A stretch of 64,000 bases of DNA from Pedobacter panaciterrae (GCF_001636695.1 NZ_LGEL01000015.1:22783-86782); one strand, 5' to 3'; positions 8,843 through 17,560 are shown, counted from the first letter of the stretch. Program-made: numbers and translations. The notes: generated from the letters alone by a model not told the origin.

Positions 8843-8936
8843 CGTCATCTTGACGATAGGAGAGATCTCTTGGTTAAGCCATTTTGCTTCGCAGCTACTA
8901 CGTGGGCAAGAGATCTCTCCTATGGTCGAGATGACG
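8843..8936. repeat. Hairpin repeat, copy 2
   Basis: Arms of 30 bp (8843-8872 and 8907-8936) with two mismatches. The loop of about 34 nt contains GCTTCGCAGCTACTACGTGG, a sequence shared with copies 5 and 7. It lies in the short spacer between susD and the next rightward gene and has no tandem flanks. Confidence 0.9.
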
Positions 8937-8991
8937 ATTGTATTTTTTAAATAGACATATTTTATAGGTCTGGAATTAAACGAACTCATTT

Positions 8992-10110
8992 ATGCAAGAA
9001 AGATTTACCACCCTGGATATTTTTAGAGGAATGACCATTTGTTTTATGATCATTGTAAATTCTCCGGGTTCCGGAGCCACACAGTGGGCGCCTCTAGACC
9101 ATGCCGCATGGTTTGGCTTTACGCCAACTGATCTTGTTTTTCCATCGTTTCTTTTTGCTGTTGGTAACGCCCTGAGCTTTTCAAAAAAGAAATTTGACAG
9201 TGACAGCAGCTTTTTGATGAAGATATTTAAACGATCTGCTATCATCTTTTTACTAGGTTATTTAATGTATTGGTTTCCTTTTATCCATAGAGAAGACGGT
9301 ACCTGGGTATTTAATGCGATTAGTAATACCAGGATTATGGGGGTATTACAACGTATAGCTCTTTGTTATTTGTTTGGGGCATTAATTGTTCATTATTGTT
9401 CAAAAAAATCGGCTATTATTATCTCAATGGTTTTGCTTTTCGGTTACTGGGGGTTTTTATTGCTATTTGGAGAAAAGGGGCATGAATATACCATGCTTGG
9501 CAACGCAGGTACTCGTTTGGATATTTTTATTCTGGGTGATGCTCATTTATATCATGATAAAGGAGGACCAATTGCATTTGATCCTGAAGGACTGCTAAGC
9601 ACATTAACCGGTATTGTTAATGTAATTGGGGGGTATTTGGCAGGGGTTTATATTCAGAAAGAGGGAAGGAATTACGAGTCTGTAGCTAAGCTGTTGCTTG
9701 TTGGTGTATTGCTTATCTTTATTTCTTTGTTTTGGGGACAATTTTTTCCGATAGCCAAAAAGCTTTGGACCAGTTCATTCGTCCTGCTAACTGTTGGTTT
9801 GGATCTGGTAATTATTGGAGCCCTTATTTACTTTGTAGATATAAAGAAGATCATCCGGGGAAACAATTTTTTTCTTGTATTTGGGAGAAACGCTCTGGCT
9901 GTTTATCTTTTGTCGGAGTTACTGTTAGTTATTTTTCAGCTAATATGGGTAAGGCCGGGGTTGAGTTTTTATAATTGGATAAATAATGTTTTTTATCAGC
10001 AGTTATTTCCAGGAGCACTGGGAACACTTATTTTTGCATTGAGCTTTATGATGCTTTGTTGGCTCATTGGGTTCATTATGGACAAAAAGAAAATCTATAT
10101 TAAAATTTAA
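8992..10110 (+). CDS. DUF5009 / HGSNAT-like membrane acyltransferase homologue
   Basis: A 372-residue polytopic protein with about ten hydrophobic segments. The start RFTTLDIFRGMTICFMIIVN and the nearby DHAAWFGFTPTDLVFPSFLF are typical of the DUF5009 family, related to heparan-alpha-glucosaminide N-acetyltransferase and to NagX-type proteins of amino-sugar loci. The Asp in TLDIFRG and the His in LDHAAWFG are the conserved polar residues of this family. It probably moves an acetyl group across the inner membrane to a sugar, but the substrate is not known. Its position after susCD suggests a role on the imported glycan, though a hairpin repeat intervenes and independent transcription is possible. 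Confidence 0.85.
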   Translation: MQERFTTLDIFRGMTICFMIIVNSPGSGATQWAPLDHAAWFGFTPTDLVFPSFLFAVGNALSFSKKKFDSDSSFLMKIFKRSAIIFLLGYLMYWFPFIHREDGTWVFNAISNTRIMGVLQRIALCYLFGALIVHYCSKKSAIIISMVLLFGYWGFLLLFGEKGHEYTMLGNAGTRLDIFILGDAHLYHDKGGPIAFDPEGLLSTLTGIVNVIGGYLAGVYIQKEGRNYESVAKLLLVGVLLIFISLFWGQFFPIAKKLWTSSFVLLTVGLDLVIIGALIYFVDIKKIIRGNNFFLVFGRNALAVYLLSELLLVIFQLIWVRPGLSFYNWINNVFYQQLFPGALGTLIFALSFMMLCWLIGFIMDKKKIYIKI

Positions 10111-10123
10111 TCCTATTCATGTT

Positions 10124-10546
10124 ATGAACATCAGGAAAGCAGAATTTAAAGATGCCGGCGCTATTCAGATTTTATTGGAACAACTTGGTTATGCTGCTGA
10201 GGTGGGGTTTATTGAAAAAAGGCTAGAATATTTATCTAAATCTTCAGATCACTGTGATTTTGTTTATGAATTGGATGGGAAGGTACTGGGTTTTATATCT
10301 CTTCATTTTATCCCTCAAATAGCTTTTGAGGAAGACTATATGGTGATTAGCTATTTTGTAGTAGATGATAATTCGAGGAGTATGGGAATTGGTAAGGCCC
10401 TGGAAGAGTATTCAACCTTACTGGCTGTTGAAAGGAAATGCAAACGTATTTTGGTTCATAGCAATGCAAGACGCGCAGACGCGCATCGATTTTATTTAAG
10501 ACAGGGGTTTATTGAATATCCAAAAGACTTTGTAAAGTTCTTGTAG
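10124..10546 (+). CDS. GNAT-family N-acetyltransferase
   Basis: A 140-residue single-domain GNAT. It opens with MNIRKAEFKDAGAIQILLEQ, has the central strand LGFISLHFIPQ and FVVDDNSRSMGIGKALEEY as the acetyl-CoA binding motif A (here SMGIGKAL), then the C-terminal NARRADAHRFYLRQGFIEYP. The start at 10124 gives the canonical family N-terminus; a longer frame beginning inside the previous gene is not needed. It follows the DUF5009 gene by 13 bp and is probably co-transcribed. The acetylated substrate cannot be predicted. Confidence 0.9.
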   Translation: MNIRKAEFKDAGAIQILLEQLGYAAEVGFIEKRLEYLSKSSDHCDFVYELDGKVLGFISLHFIPQIAFEEDYMVISYFVVDDNSRSMGIGKALEEYSTLLAVERKCKRILVHSNARRADAHRFYLRQGFIEYPKDFVKFL

Positions 10547-10570
10547 GGTCTCCAAAAAGCATAAGGTAAC

Positions 10571-10770
10571 ATCATCGTCATGCCCATCGTCGTAGTTCAC
10601 ATCCTCATGCCCACATCGTCATCTCGAGGCAACGAGAGATCTCTTGAGCATTAGGTAGCTACAAATTGGTATAACCAAGAGATCTCTCGTTGCCTCGAGA
10701 TGACGATGTGGGCATGAGGATGTGAACTATCAGGATTTGAGTTATGAGGATGTGAGCTATGAAGATGATT
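10571..10770. repeat. Hairpin repeat, copy 3, type B core
   Basis: Perfect 54-bp arms (10593-10646 and 10676-10729) around a 29-nt loop. The core reads TCGAGGCAACGAGAGATCTC instead of the usual TCGACGATAGGAG form, with matching changes on both arms. Right of the core there are further ATGAGGATGTGA-like units. The loop is the reverse complement of the loop in copy 7, so the copy is inverted relative to the others. It fills the 333-bp gap before the OmpA gene; nothing else is seen there. Confidence 0.93.
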
Positions 10771-10879
10771 ATAATATGATGTCATCAGAGTGACGAGCTT
10801 ACCCCTTAATTATCGATTCTGAGCAGCATGGCATAGAGATTGCAGCTCTGTTGTTTTGACTAATAAATTTAATAGGATT

Positions 10880-11755
10880 ATGAAATTTTCCAGTTTAATA
10901 CCAGTAGTACTGATAGCGGCAGTGTTAACCCAGGGCTGTGTCAGTAACAAAAAGTATAACGATCTCCAATCTAGTTATGATCAATTGAAGGAAAAGACGA
11001 AGGATTTGAATCAAAAGTATCAAACTGGTCAACAGGAACTCTCAGGGTCAACAACAAGAGTGAAAAGTTTAGAAGAACAAATTGCAGCTGAAAGAGCAAA
11101 TACTGCCTCTTTGCAGGCAGCACTTGATAAGTGCTTGAGCTCTACAAGTCAGGGGAATGTGAATATCTCTAAATTGGTTGACGAGATTAATGCATCAAAT
11201 AAATACATTCAGCATTTGGTAAACACTAAAAACAAAAGTGATTCACTTAATTTGGTGTTAACCAATAATCTTACACGTTCATTAAGCAGAGAAGAAATGA
11301 GAGATGTGGATGTGCAAGTGCTTAAAGGGGTGGTTTATATCTCTTTGTCGGATAATATGTTGTATAAATCAGGAAGTTATGAGATTTCTGATAAGGCAGG
11401 AGAGACATTAAGTAAAATCGCTAAGATCATTAAAGATTACCAGGGGTATGATGTATTGATTGAAGGTAATACAGATAACGTACCAATTTCGCAAACAAAT
11501 ATTCGTAACAACTGGGATTTGAGTGCCTTAAGGGCATCTTCAGTAGTCCAGTCTCTGCAAAACAATTATGGAGTAGAACCTAAGCGTTTAACTGCGGGAG
11601 GTAGGGGTGAATACAATCCGATTGCAGGAAATGATACGCCAGAAGGTAAAGCAAGAAACAGACGCACACAGATTATTATAACACCTAAATTAGACCAGTT
11701 TATGGAGTTAATAGGTAAGGCCCCTGAACAGGCAATGGAACCTGTAAAACAATAA
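10880..11755 (+). CDS. OmpA-family peptidoglycan-binding lipoprotein
   Basis: A 291-residue protein starting at the ATG at 10880, preceded by AGGATT. A longer TTG start at 10856 would spoil the signal peptide. The signal ends in the lipobox LTQGC (Cys20). Residues about 24-90 form a heptad-like, Gln/Lys/Glu-rich coiled coil, followed by a spacer and an OmpA C-terminal domain at about 165-285 (NTDNVPISQTNIRNNWDLSA, RLTAGGRGEYNPIAGN, ARNRRTQIIITP). The conserved Asp and Arg that bind diaminopimelate are present in the WDLS and NRRT segments. It should tether the outer membrane to peptidoglycan. It looks like a single-gene unit. Confidence 0.93.
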   Translation: MKFSSLIPVVLIAAVLTQGCVSNKKYNDLQSSYDQLKEKTKDLNQKYQTGQQELSGSTTRVKSLEEQIAAERANTASLQAALDKCLSSTSQGNVNISKLVDEINASNKYIQHLVNTKNKSDSLNLVLTNNLTRSLSREEMRDVDVQVLKGVVYISLSDNMLYKSGSYEISDKAGETLSKIAKIIKDYQGYDVLIEGNTDNVPISQTNIRNNWDLSALRASSVVQSLQNNYGVEPKRLTAGGRGEYNPIAGNDTPEGKARNRRTQIIITPKLDQFMELIGKAPEQAMEPVKQ

Positions 11756-11772
11756 GCAGGAATAATGTTGTT

Positions 11773-11796
11773 TGATTTGCAAGAGATTGCAAATCA
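11773..11796. promoter_or_regulatory. Perfect 10-bp inverted repeat before the galactonate operon
   Basis: TGATTTGCAA-GAGA-TTGCAAATCA starts 17 bp after the OmpA stop and ends 79 bp before the first galactonate gene. No T-run follows, so an operator for the downstream operon is as likely as a terminator. No regulator gene lies next to it. Confidence 0.45.
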
Positions 11797-11875
11797 GAAT
11801 AAAGAAGCATGACTTTACGAGGATAAATATTTTTTATTTTTATCTTACGTTATTGTTCATGCTTTTTTATGCCAA

Positions 11876-12889
11876 ATGATAAACCAAATTAAATCAAGTA
11901 GAGCCGTTTCCCTTTTCATAATGTTCGTTTTGAACCTCTCAGTTTTAGTAGCCCAACCAAAAAAGGGTGAGCTCAACGGAAAAATTGAAAGATTAAGTAA
12001 AGAAATAAATGCCATCATACATCATGATGCTAAAATCGAAGTTATTGCCGACGGATTTGGTTGGGTAGAAGGACCATTATGGATCGAAAATAAGCAGATG
12101 TTGCTGGTCTCAGATGTTCTAAACAATACTGTTTATAAATGGACATCCAACAAGGGGAAAGAGATTTATCTTGAACATTCAGGTTATACAGGGGTACAAC
12201 CGAGAACGGAAGAACTAGGCTCGAATGGCTTAGCGCTTAATCATAAAGGACAATTGCTTTTGTGCCAGCATGGCGACAGAAGGATTGCGCTCATGAATGC
12301 CTCATTAGATAATCCCAAGGCAGATTATATTACCCTTGCCGGAGAATATAAGGGTAAAAAATTTGATAGCCCTAATGATCTCGTGATTAAAAGTAATGGT
12401 GATATTTATTTTACGGATCCCCCATATGGCCTTGAGAAAGGTGTTAATAACCCATCAAAAGCAGCTCCTTACCAGGGTGTTTACAGGATTTCCAAAAACG
12501 GCTCAGTAACCTTATTGGTTGATACGATTTCCAGACCAAATGGCATCGCCTTTTTTCCCGGAGAAAAAAGCTTATTAATAGCAAATTCAGATGGTCAAAA
12601 ACCCTATCTGTATCTCTATGATGTGGATAAAGATGGACTACTTGTAAACGGGAGGATCTTTAATAACGACAGAGGTACTGATGGTATTAAGATCGATAAG
12701 CAGGGAAATATTTTTACAACAGGGCAGGGGGGAGTTTGGATATACAATAAGAAAGGTATACTGCTTGGAAAAATAAAAATAGATGGCACTACTTCTAATT
12801 GTGCTTTTGCAGATAATTATAAAACCCTTTTCATTACAGCCGATAACTATTTATTAAAAGTTGACCTGGCAAAAAAAACAGGTCTGTAA
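11876..12889 (+). CDS. SMP-30/gluconolactonase-family sugar lactonase, probably periplasmic
   Basis: A 337-residue beta-propeller lactonase with an N-terminal signal peptide (hydrophobic about 11-27, ending VLVAQ). Family motifs are GFGWVEGPLW with the metal-binding Glu, LGSNGLALNHKGQLLLCQHG, FDSPNDLVIKSNGDIYFTDP and SRPNGIAFFPGEKSLLIANS with metal-ligand Asn/Asp residues. It heads an operon whose other genes degrade D-galactonate, so galactono-lactone is the likely substrate, although the family name is gluconolactonase. The next gene starts 10 bp after the stop. Confidence 0.88.
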   Translation: MINQIKSSRAVSLFIMFVLNLSVLVAQPKKGELNGKIERLSKEINAIIHHDAKIEVIADGFGWVEGPLWIENKQMLLVSDVLNNTVYKWTSNKGKEIYLEHSGYTGVQPRTEELGSNGLALNHKGQLLLCQHGDRRIALMNASLDNPKADYITLAGEYKGKKFDSPNDLVIKSNGDIYFTDPPYGLEKGVNNPSKAAPYQGVYRISKNGSVTLLVDTISRPNGIAFFPGEKSLLIANSDGQKPYLYLYDVDKDGLLVNGRIFNNDRGTDGIKIDKQGNIFTTGQGGVWIYNKKGILLGKIKIDGTTSNCAFADNYKTLFITADNYLLKVDLAKKTGL

Positions 12890-12899
12890 GTATATTCCT

Positions 12900-13523
12900 A
12901 TGTCTACATTATCTCAAATCTTAGAACATAAAATTATTGCCATTATTCGTGGTGCTAATCCTTCCGACGTAATAAAAATAGCCGAAGCATTATATGCCGG
13001 AGGGATCCGCATACTCGAAATTACAATGAATTCGGCAGAACCGCTTAACGTTATAAAAGAGCTTAATGATAAATTTAGCAATAGGATGGTCATAGGAGCA
13101 GGTACTGTCCTTGATGTGGAATCGGTAAAAAAGGCTGTCGAGGCGGGAGCAAACTTTATCCTTTCGCCAATAGTAGACGCAGAAGTGATTAAAACTGCGA
13201 AAAATCTTGGTGTGGTTAATATTCCTGGCGCCTATACCGCTACTGAAATATATCATGCTTATAAAAATGGGGCTGATATTGTTAAAGTTTTTCCTGCAAC
13301 TTCTCCATCTTATCTGAAGGATATTGCAGGGCCATTGCCTCAAATTCCATTATTGCCTACAGGAGGCGTTACGCTGGAAAACATTAAAGATTTTAAAGAG
13401 GCAGGCGCTGTTGGATTTGGAATCGGCAGTGCATTGGTTAATACCAGACAAGAAGTTACAGTAGAATACCTTTCAAAACTTACTGCTAAAGCTCAAGAGT
13501 TTGTTCATGCAGTTAACTCATAA
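12900..13523 (+). CDS. dgoA: 2-dehydro-3-deoxy-6-phosphogalactonate (KDPG/KDPGal) aldolase
   Basis: A 207-residue class I aldolase of the KDPG family. Markers are AIIRG, the EITMNS segment with the catalytic Glu, GAGTVLD, FILSPIVD and VKVFPA with the Schiff-base Lys, then PLLPTGGV and FGIGSALV. It would cleave the phosphorylated keto-deoxy sugar acid to pyruvate and glyceraldehyde 3-phosphate. A KDPG role is possible, but the DgoD and DgoK partners argue for the galactonate branch. The start at 12900 is chosen because the frame's earlier Met lies inside the lactonase gene. Confidence 0.9.
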   Translation: MSTLSQILEHKIIAIIRGANPSDVIKIAEALYAGGIRILEITMNSAEPLNVIKELNDKFSNRMVIGAGTVLDVESVKKAVEAGANFILSPIVDAEVIKTAKNLGVVNIPGAYTATEIYHAYKNGADIVKVFPATSPSYLKDIAGPLPQIPLLPTGGVTLENIKDFKEAGAVGFGIGSALVNTRQEVTVEYLSKLTAKAQEFVHAVNS

Positions 13524-13532
13524 AATATACCG

Positions 13533-14681
13533 ATGAAAATTAGAAGCTACGAATTATTCCAGGTGCCACCAAGATGGCTGTTTTTAAAAATTGAAACTGA
13601 TGAAGGTATTGTTGGATGGGGTGAACCTGTTATTGAAGGAAAAGCTGCAACTGTAAAGGCTGCGGTTGAAGAGTTAATGGAATATCTTATAGGTAAGGAT
13701 CCTATGAATATTGAAGATCATTGGAATGTGATGTACAGGGCCGGTTTTTACCGTGGTGGCCCCATTCTGATGAGTGCCATTGCAGGTATAGATCAGGCAT
13801 TATGGGATATTAAAGGCAAATTTTACAATGCCCCGGTTCATCAGTTATTGGGCGGAAAGGCGAGAGATAAGATGAAAGTATATTCTTGGATTGGTGGAGA
13901 TCGTCCGGCTGATGTAGGCCTTGCTGCAAAGAAAATGGCTGAACAAGGTTTTTTGGCAGTAAAAATGAATGCTACTGAAGAACTTCAGTATGTAGATAGT
14001 TATGATAAAATAGATGAGGCCATAAAACGTATAGCTGCGGTAAGAGAGGCAGTTGGGCCTGCATTTGGAATTGGAATAGATTTTCATGGTCGCGTACATA
14101 AACCTATGGCTAAAATTCTGGCTAAAGAGTTAGAACAGTATCGCCCAATGTTCATCGAAGAACCTGTATTGCCAGAAAATAATGAAGATCTCAGAGAGAT
14201 AGCCAATCATGTTTCTATTCCTATTGCCACAGGCGAAAGGATGTTTTCGAAATGGCAGTTTAAAACACTATTGAAAGAAGGGTACGTTGATATTATTCAA
14301 CCAGATGTTTCTCATGCGGGTGGAATTACAGAATGTAAAAAGATAATTTCTATGGCAGAGGCTTTTGATGTTGCAGCGGCTCCACACTGTCCATTAGGGC
14401 CAATTGCCCTGGCAGCATGCCTGCAGGTTGATGCAACTTGTCACAATGCCTTTATTCAGGAGCAAAGTCTGGGGATACATTATAATCAGGGAAGCGATCT
14501 TCTGGATTATTTAACTGATAAAACTGTTTTTGAGTACGAAAATGGATATGTGAAAATTCCGGATAAGCCCGGATTGGGAATTGAAATTAATGAAGAACAT
14601 GTAAGAAAAATGGCTGCAATTGGACATAACTGGAGAAATCCTGTTTGGAGACACGAAGATGGAAGTGTTGCTGAATGGTAA
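13533..14681 (+). CDS. dgoD: D-galactonate dehydratase
   Basis: A 382-residue enolase-superfamily enzyme, recognisable as DgoD over its whole length: [52 protein letters not shown]-like [74 protein letters not shown] and the ending [16 protein letters not shown]. Metal ligands are the Asp of DFHG and the Glu residues of FIEEP and ATGER; catalytic His residues are in DFHGR and APHCP. It converts D-galactonate to 2-keto-3-deoxygalactonate. It sits third in a tightly spaced operon. Confidence 0.97.
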   Translation: MKIRSYELFQVPPRWLFLKIETDEGIVGWGEPVIEGKAATVKAAVEELMEYLIGKDPMNIEDHWNVMYRAGFYRGGPILMSAIAGIDQALWDIKGKFYNAPVHQLLGGKARDKMKVYSWIGGDRPADVGLAAKKMAEQGFLAVKMNATEELQYVDSYDKIDEAIKRIAAVREAVGPAFGIGIDFHGRVHKPMAKILAKELEQYRPMFIEEPVLPENNEDLREIANHVSIPIATGERMFSKWQFKTLLKEGYVDIIQPDVSHAGGITECKKIISMAEAFDVAAAPHCPLGPIALAACLQVDATCHNAFIQEQSLGIHYNQGSDLLDYLTDKTVFEYENGYVKIPDKPGLGIEINEEHVRKMAAIGHNWRNPVWRHEDGSVAEW

Positions 14682-14691
14682 ATCGTAGACT

Positions 14692-15996
14692 ATGAGTGCA
14701 GCAACATCATCCGTTAAGCCAACAAAAATTCGTTATCAGATTCTTTTTTTGATTTTTGTTAATGTAGTTATCAATTACATGGACAGAAGCAATCTGGCGG
14801 TTGCAGCCTCTGATATCGGCAAAGAATTTAAGTTTTCATCTGTGCAAATGGGACTGATCTTTTCTGCCTTTAGCTGGACATATCTGCTGTTTCAAATTCC
14901 AGGTGGAATATTGGTGAACCGCTTTAGTCCGCGTATTTTATATGCGGTTAGTCTCATTACCTGGTCGTTTGCAACCATTGTGCAGGGCTTTGCTAAAGGG
15001 TTTGTTACGCTATTCGGACTTAGAATGGCAACGGGAGCATTTGAGGCTCCTGCATTTCCAATCAATAACAGGGTGGTGAGTAACTGGTTCCCTGATAATG
15101 AAAGGGCATCCGCAATTGCAGTTTATACTTCGGGGCAATTCCTGGGACTAGCTTTTTTAATGCCAGTACTTTCAAAGATTCAATTTTATGTAGGTTGGAA
15201 GGGGTTGTTTGTTGTAACCGGTTTAATAGGTGTGTTCTGGGGAATTGTATGGTATGTTTTTTACCGGGATCCATTAAAACATTCAAAGGTAAATGAGGCC
15301 GAGCTTAAACTCATAGAGAGCGGTGGAGGCTTAATGGATGGGAAATCTATTGCTGATGCCGATTCAAAAAAGAAGTTTAAGTGGGCTGATCTGAAAGAGG
15401 TATTGTCACACCGAAAATTATGGGGCATATATATAGGTCAGTTTGCAGTTAATTCCACTTTATGGTTTTTCCTTACCTGGTTTCCTAAGTATCTGGTAGA
15501 TTACAGGGGACTGGATTTTATCAAATCGGGATATTGGGCATCAATACCTTACCTTGCAGCATTTGCAGGCGTTCTTTGTTCTGGTTTTTTATCTGATTAC
15601 TTAATAAAAAAAGGAGTATCTGTTGCAAAAGCCCGTAAAAGACCAATCATTATCGGACTTTTGATTTCCGTGTTTATTCTGGGAGCCAATTTTGTTGATA
15701 CGCCCGGATTAATCATTTTCTTTATGGCATTATCCTTTTTTGGGGTAGGCTTTGCATCCATTACCTGGATTTTTGTTTCCAGTCTTGCGCCAAAGCACCT
15801 CATTAATATAACGGGTGGGGTATTCAATTTTATCGGACAGCTTTCAGGGATAGTTGTGCCGATTGTTATCGGTTTTCTGGCGAGTGGTGGTAATTTTGCC
15901 CCGGCACTGATCTTTATCGCAATTTTAGGATTTATGGGGGCATGCTCATACATCTTTCTGGTTGGTAATGTAGAACGTATTAAATCAAAAAGTTGA
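14692..15996 (+). CDS. dgoT: MFS sugar-acid transporter, DgoT/ACS family
   Basis: A 434-residue transporter with about 12 transmembrane segments. Loop motifs are typical of the anion:cation symporter (ACS) family: NYMDRSNLAVAASDIGKEF, GILVNRFSPRILY, GAFEAPAFPINNRVVSNWFP and NERASAIAVY. The central cytoplasmic loop is hydrophilic, as in the family. It should import D-galactonate with protons across the inner membrane; related members carry other hexonates, so the exact substrate follows from operon context. Its TGA stop overlaps the next gene's ATG. Confidence 0.92.
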   Translation: MSAATSSVKPTKIRYQILFLIFVNVVINYMDRSNLAVAASDIGKEFKFSSVQMGLIFSAFSWTYLLFQIPGGILVNRFSPRILYAVSLITWSFATIVQGFAKGFVTLFGLRMATGAFEAPAFPINNRVVSNWFPDNERASAIAVYTSGQFLGLAFLMPVLSKIQFYVGWKGLFVVTGLIGVFWGIVWYVFYRDPLKHSKVNEAELKLIESGGGLMDGKSIADADSKKKFKWADLKEVLSHRKLWGIYIGQFAVNSTLWFFLTWFPKYLVDYRGLDFIKSGYWASIPYLAAFAGVLCSGFLSDYLIKKGVSVAKARKRPIIIGLLISVFILGANFVDTPGLIIFFMALSFFGVGFASITWIFVSSLAPKHLINITGGVFNFIGQLSGIVVPIVIGFLASGGNFAPALIFIAILGFMGACSYIFLVGNVERIKSKS

Positions 15997-16958
15997 TGGA
16001 TTATTTTTTTAGCTGTGATTGGGGAACCAGTTCCTTCAGACTTCGTCTGATTCAGGCGAAAGATCTTTTAGTTCTTGGTGAAATAAAGCATAACCGTGGA
16101 ATTTCGCATACCTATAAACTTTGGCAGCAAAAAGTAGATTCAGGATTATCACGGGTTGATTTTTATGCGGATATCATAAAAGACGAAATAAGATCATTGC
16201 AACAAAACTTAAATATAGTTACAGACGGTATTCCAGTTCTGTTTTCGGGCATGGCGTCATCTACAATTGGGATGGTAGATATGCCTTATAAGAGATTGCC
16301 ATTTAATCCTGATGGTTCTGATCTGAAAATAGAATTGATAACAGGAAGTACAAAAGTTAATCCTTTTGTAGTTATTTCGGGGGCGAAGACAGATTGCGAT
16401 GTGATGCGCGGTGAGGAGACTAAAGTTGTAGGCTGTGAAATGCTTTTGAATAATGGAGCTCAGGAGCAGATGCTAGTTCTTCCCGGAACACATCCTAAGC
16501 ACATTGTTGTGAAAAACAACCAGGTAATTAATTTTAAGACCTATATGACAGGTGAACTTTTTAATTTGCTTTCTGTGAATAGTATACTTTCTGCTTCTGT
16601 AGAAGAAGGAGGTGACTTAGATAACATTGAAAACCAGCATTGCTTTATGGAAGGGGTTGCGGCGGGTAGAAACTCAAATCTTTTACATGCTACTTTTATG
16701 GTAAGAACGAATCAGGTGCTTAAAAACATTCCTCCTAAGCAAAATTCACATTATTTAAGTGGTTTACTGATAGGTGCTGAATTAGGTGAATTAAAAGAGG
16801 ACGTGCCGATATTACTGGTTAGCGGAGCATTACATGCACCTTTATATAGGCTGGCGTGTGAGCAGCTTCATTTAAATGTTTATAACGAAATTGATGCTGA
16901 TCTTGCACTTATTAAGGGGCAGCAAATCATTTTTTCAGGATTCACTGGTTTATATTAA
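15996..16958 (+). CDS. dgoK: 2-dehydro-3-deoxygalactonokinase
   Basis: A 320-residue sugar-acid kinase of the ASKHA fold. The N-terminal phosphate motif is FFSCDWGTSSFRLRLI. The FSGMASSTIGMVD, VISGAKTDCDVMRGEETKVV, LVLPGTHPKHI and CFMEGVAAGRNSNLL segments match DgoK. It phosphorylates 2-keto-3-deoxygalactonate to the substrate of the aldolase in the same operon, completing the De Ley-Doudoroff D-galactonate route. The chosen ATG overlaps the transporter stop (TGATG); a TTG one codon upstream is less likely. Confidence 0.93.
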   Translation: MDYFFSCDWGTSSFRLRLIQAKDLLVLGEIKHNRGISHTYKLWQQKVDSGLSRVDFYADIIKDEIRSLQQNLNIVTDGIPVLFSGMASSTIGMVDMPYKRLPFNPDGSDLKIELITGSTKVNPFVVISGAKTDCDVMRGEETKVVGCEMLLNNGAQEQMLVLPGTHPKHIVVKNNQVINFKTYMTGELFNLLSVNSILSASVEEGGDLDNIENQHCFMEGVAAGRNSNLLHATFMVRTNQVLKNIPPKQNSHYLSGLLIGAELGELKEDVPILLVSGALHAPLYRLACEQLHLNVYNEIDADLALIKGQQIIFSGFTGLY

Positions 16959-16995
16959 AAAATACCCAATGAAAATTCTTCATCGGGCATTTTTT
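16957..16995 (+). terminator. Probable intrinsic terminator of the galactonate operon
   Basis: Starting at the dgoK stop, CCCAATGAA and TTCATCGGG form a stem with one mismatch, extended by flanking A/T pairs and followed by TTTTTTC. Confidence 0.72.
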
Positions 16996-17018
16996 CTAAC
17001 TACCGCATTGGGATTTTC

Positions 17019-17135
17019 TTATTTTTGGTTTTGTTTAAAATTAATCATCCATTGGATACCAAATTTGTCTTTGTAAAAGTTAAAAGCTTCTTCGGATTTG
17101 CCGTTGAAGTTTAAAGAAGGGTTCATTTTAGCCAT
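17019..17135 (-). pseudogene. Shrunken PhnB-like VOC protein relic (38 codons)
   Basis: The frame starts with MAKMNPSLNFNGKSEEAFNFYK and continues without interruption into DKFGIQWMINFKQNQK, then stops. In PhnB-like (3-demethylubiquinone-methyltransferase-like) VOC proteins the first segment is the N-terminus and the second the extreme C-terminus, normally about 90-100 residues apart. The gene seems to have lost its whole middle by an in-frame deletion. A fold is impossible at this length, so a relic is more likely than a functional micro-protein. The rest of the 416-bp gap before the next gene holds only the operon terminator and a promoter. Confidence 0.7.
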
Positions 17136-17340
17136 GTTTTCTAAGTTTGATGTAAGTTCAAAATTGTTGTTAATTAACCATTAAACCGAGGTGAAAGTTT
17201 AACACTGTTCCCTGATCTGGTCAAACAAAATTATCGATTAGACATGGGAGCCGGGAGGTGTGAAAAGGTCAATTTTGGGGGCTGTTTGCGACAAGTTCCT
17301 ATCTGTAATTTTGGTTAACGTTAAAATAACATTTTAGAAC

Positions 17341-17348
17341 TACCTTTG
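17341..17348 (+). promoter_or_regulatory. -7 element TACCTTTG
   Basis: An exact TAnnTTTG match, 26 bp upstream of the small ORF at 17375. No -33 TTTG is seen at the usual distance. Confidence 0.45.
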
Positions 17349-17374
17349 GTTCTTAATTTCGTATTGTTTGTGCC

Positions 17375-17557
17375 ATGATTAGATTAAATAGCGAAACACC
17401 ATCAAGTGTATTACAAGATGTAAAAATTGGTAACCTGGTTACAGATACATTTAGTAAAACCGGCCTGGTTGAGGAAATTGAAATTACTGATGATGGTCTA
17501 TACCGGATTTACAAATTTATGCTCGTAACAGGGAGAAGCATAACCATTAAAAAGTAA
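17375..17557 (+). CDS. Small conserved-looking protein of unknown function (60 aa)
   Basis: A 60-residue acidic protein without signal peptide or membrane segment: IRLNSETPSSVLQDVKIGNL, then a beta-rich pattern with TGLVEEIEITDDGLYRIYKF and a basic end. I recognise no family. It has its own TAnnTTTG element and normal codon use, and ends 3 bp before the convergent HAD gene's stop, which supports a real gene. The strand pattern would suit a small SH3-like or KOW-like barrel, but that is only a guess. Confidence 0.6.
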   Translation: MIRLNSETPSSVLQDVKIGNLVTDTFSKTGLVEEIEITDDGLYRIYKFMLVTGRSITIKK

Positions 17558-17560
17558 ATT

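Noticed and set aside
8843-8936. Hairpin repeats as ordinary terminators
   Set aside because: Stems are very long, no T-runs follow, and copies also lie in divergent promoter regions (18262-18420).
10067-10123. Longer start for the GNAT gene inside the DUF5009 gene
   Set aside because: The canonical GNAT start is at 10124; the added residues match nothing.
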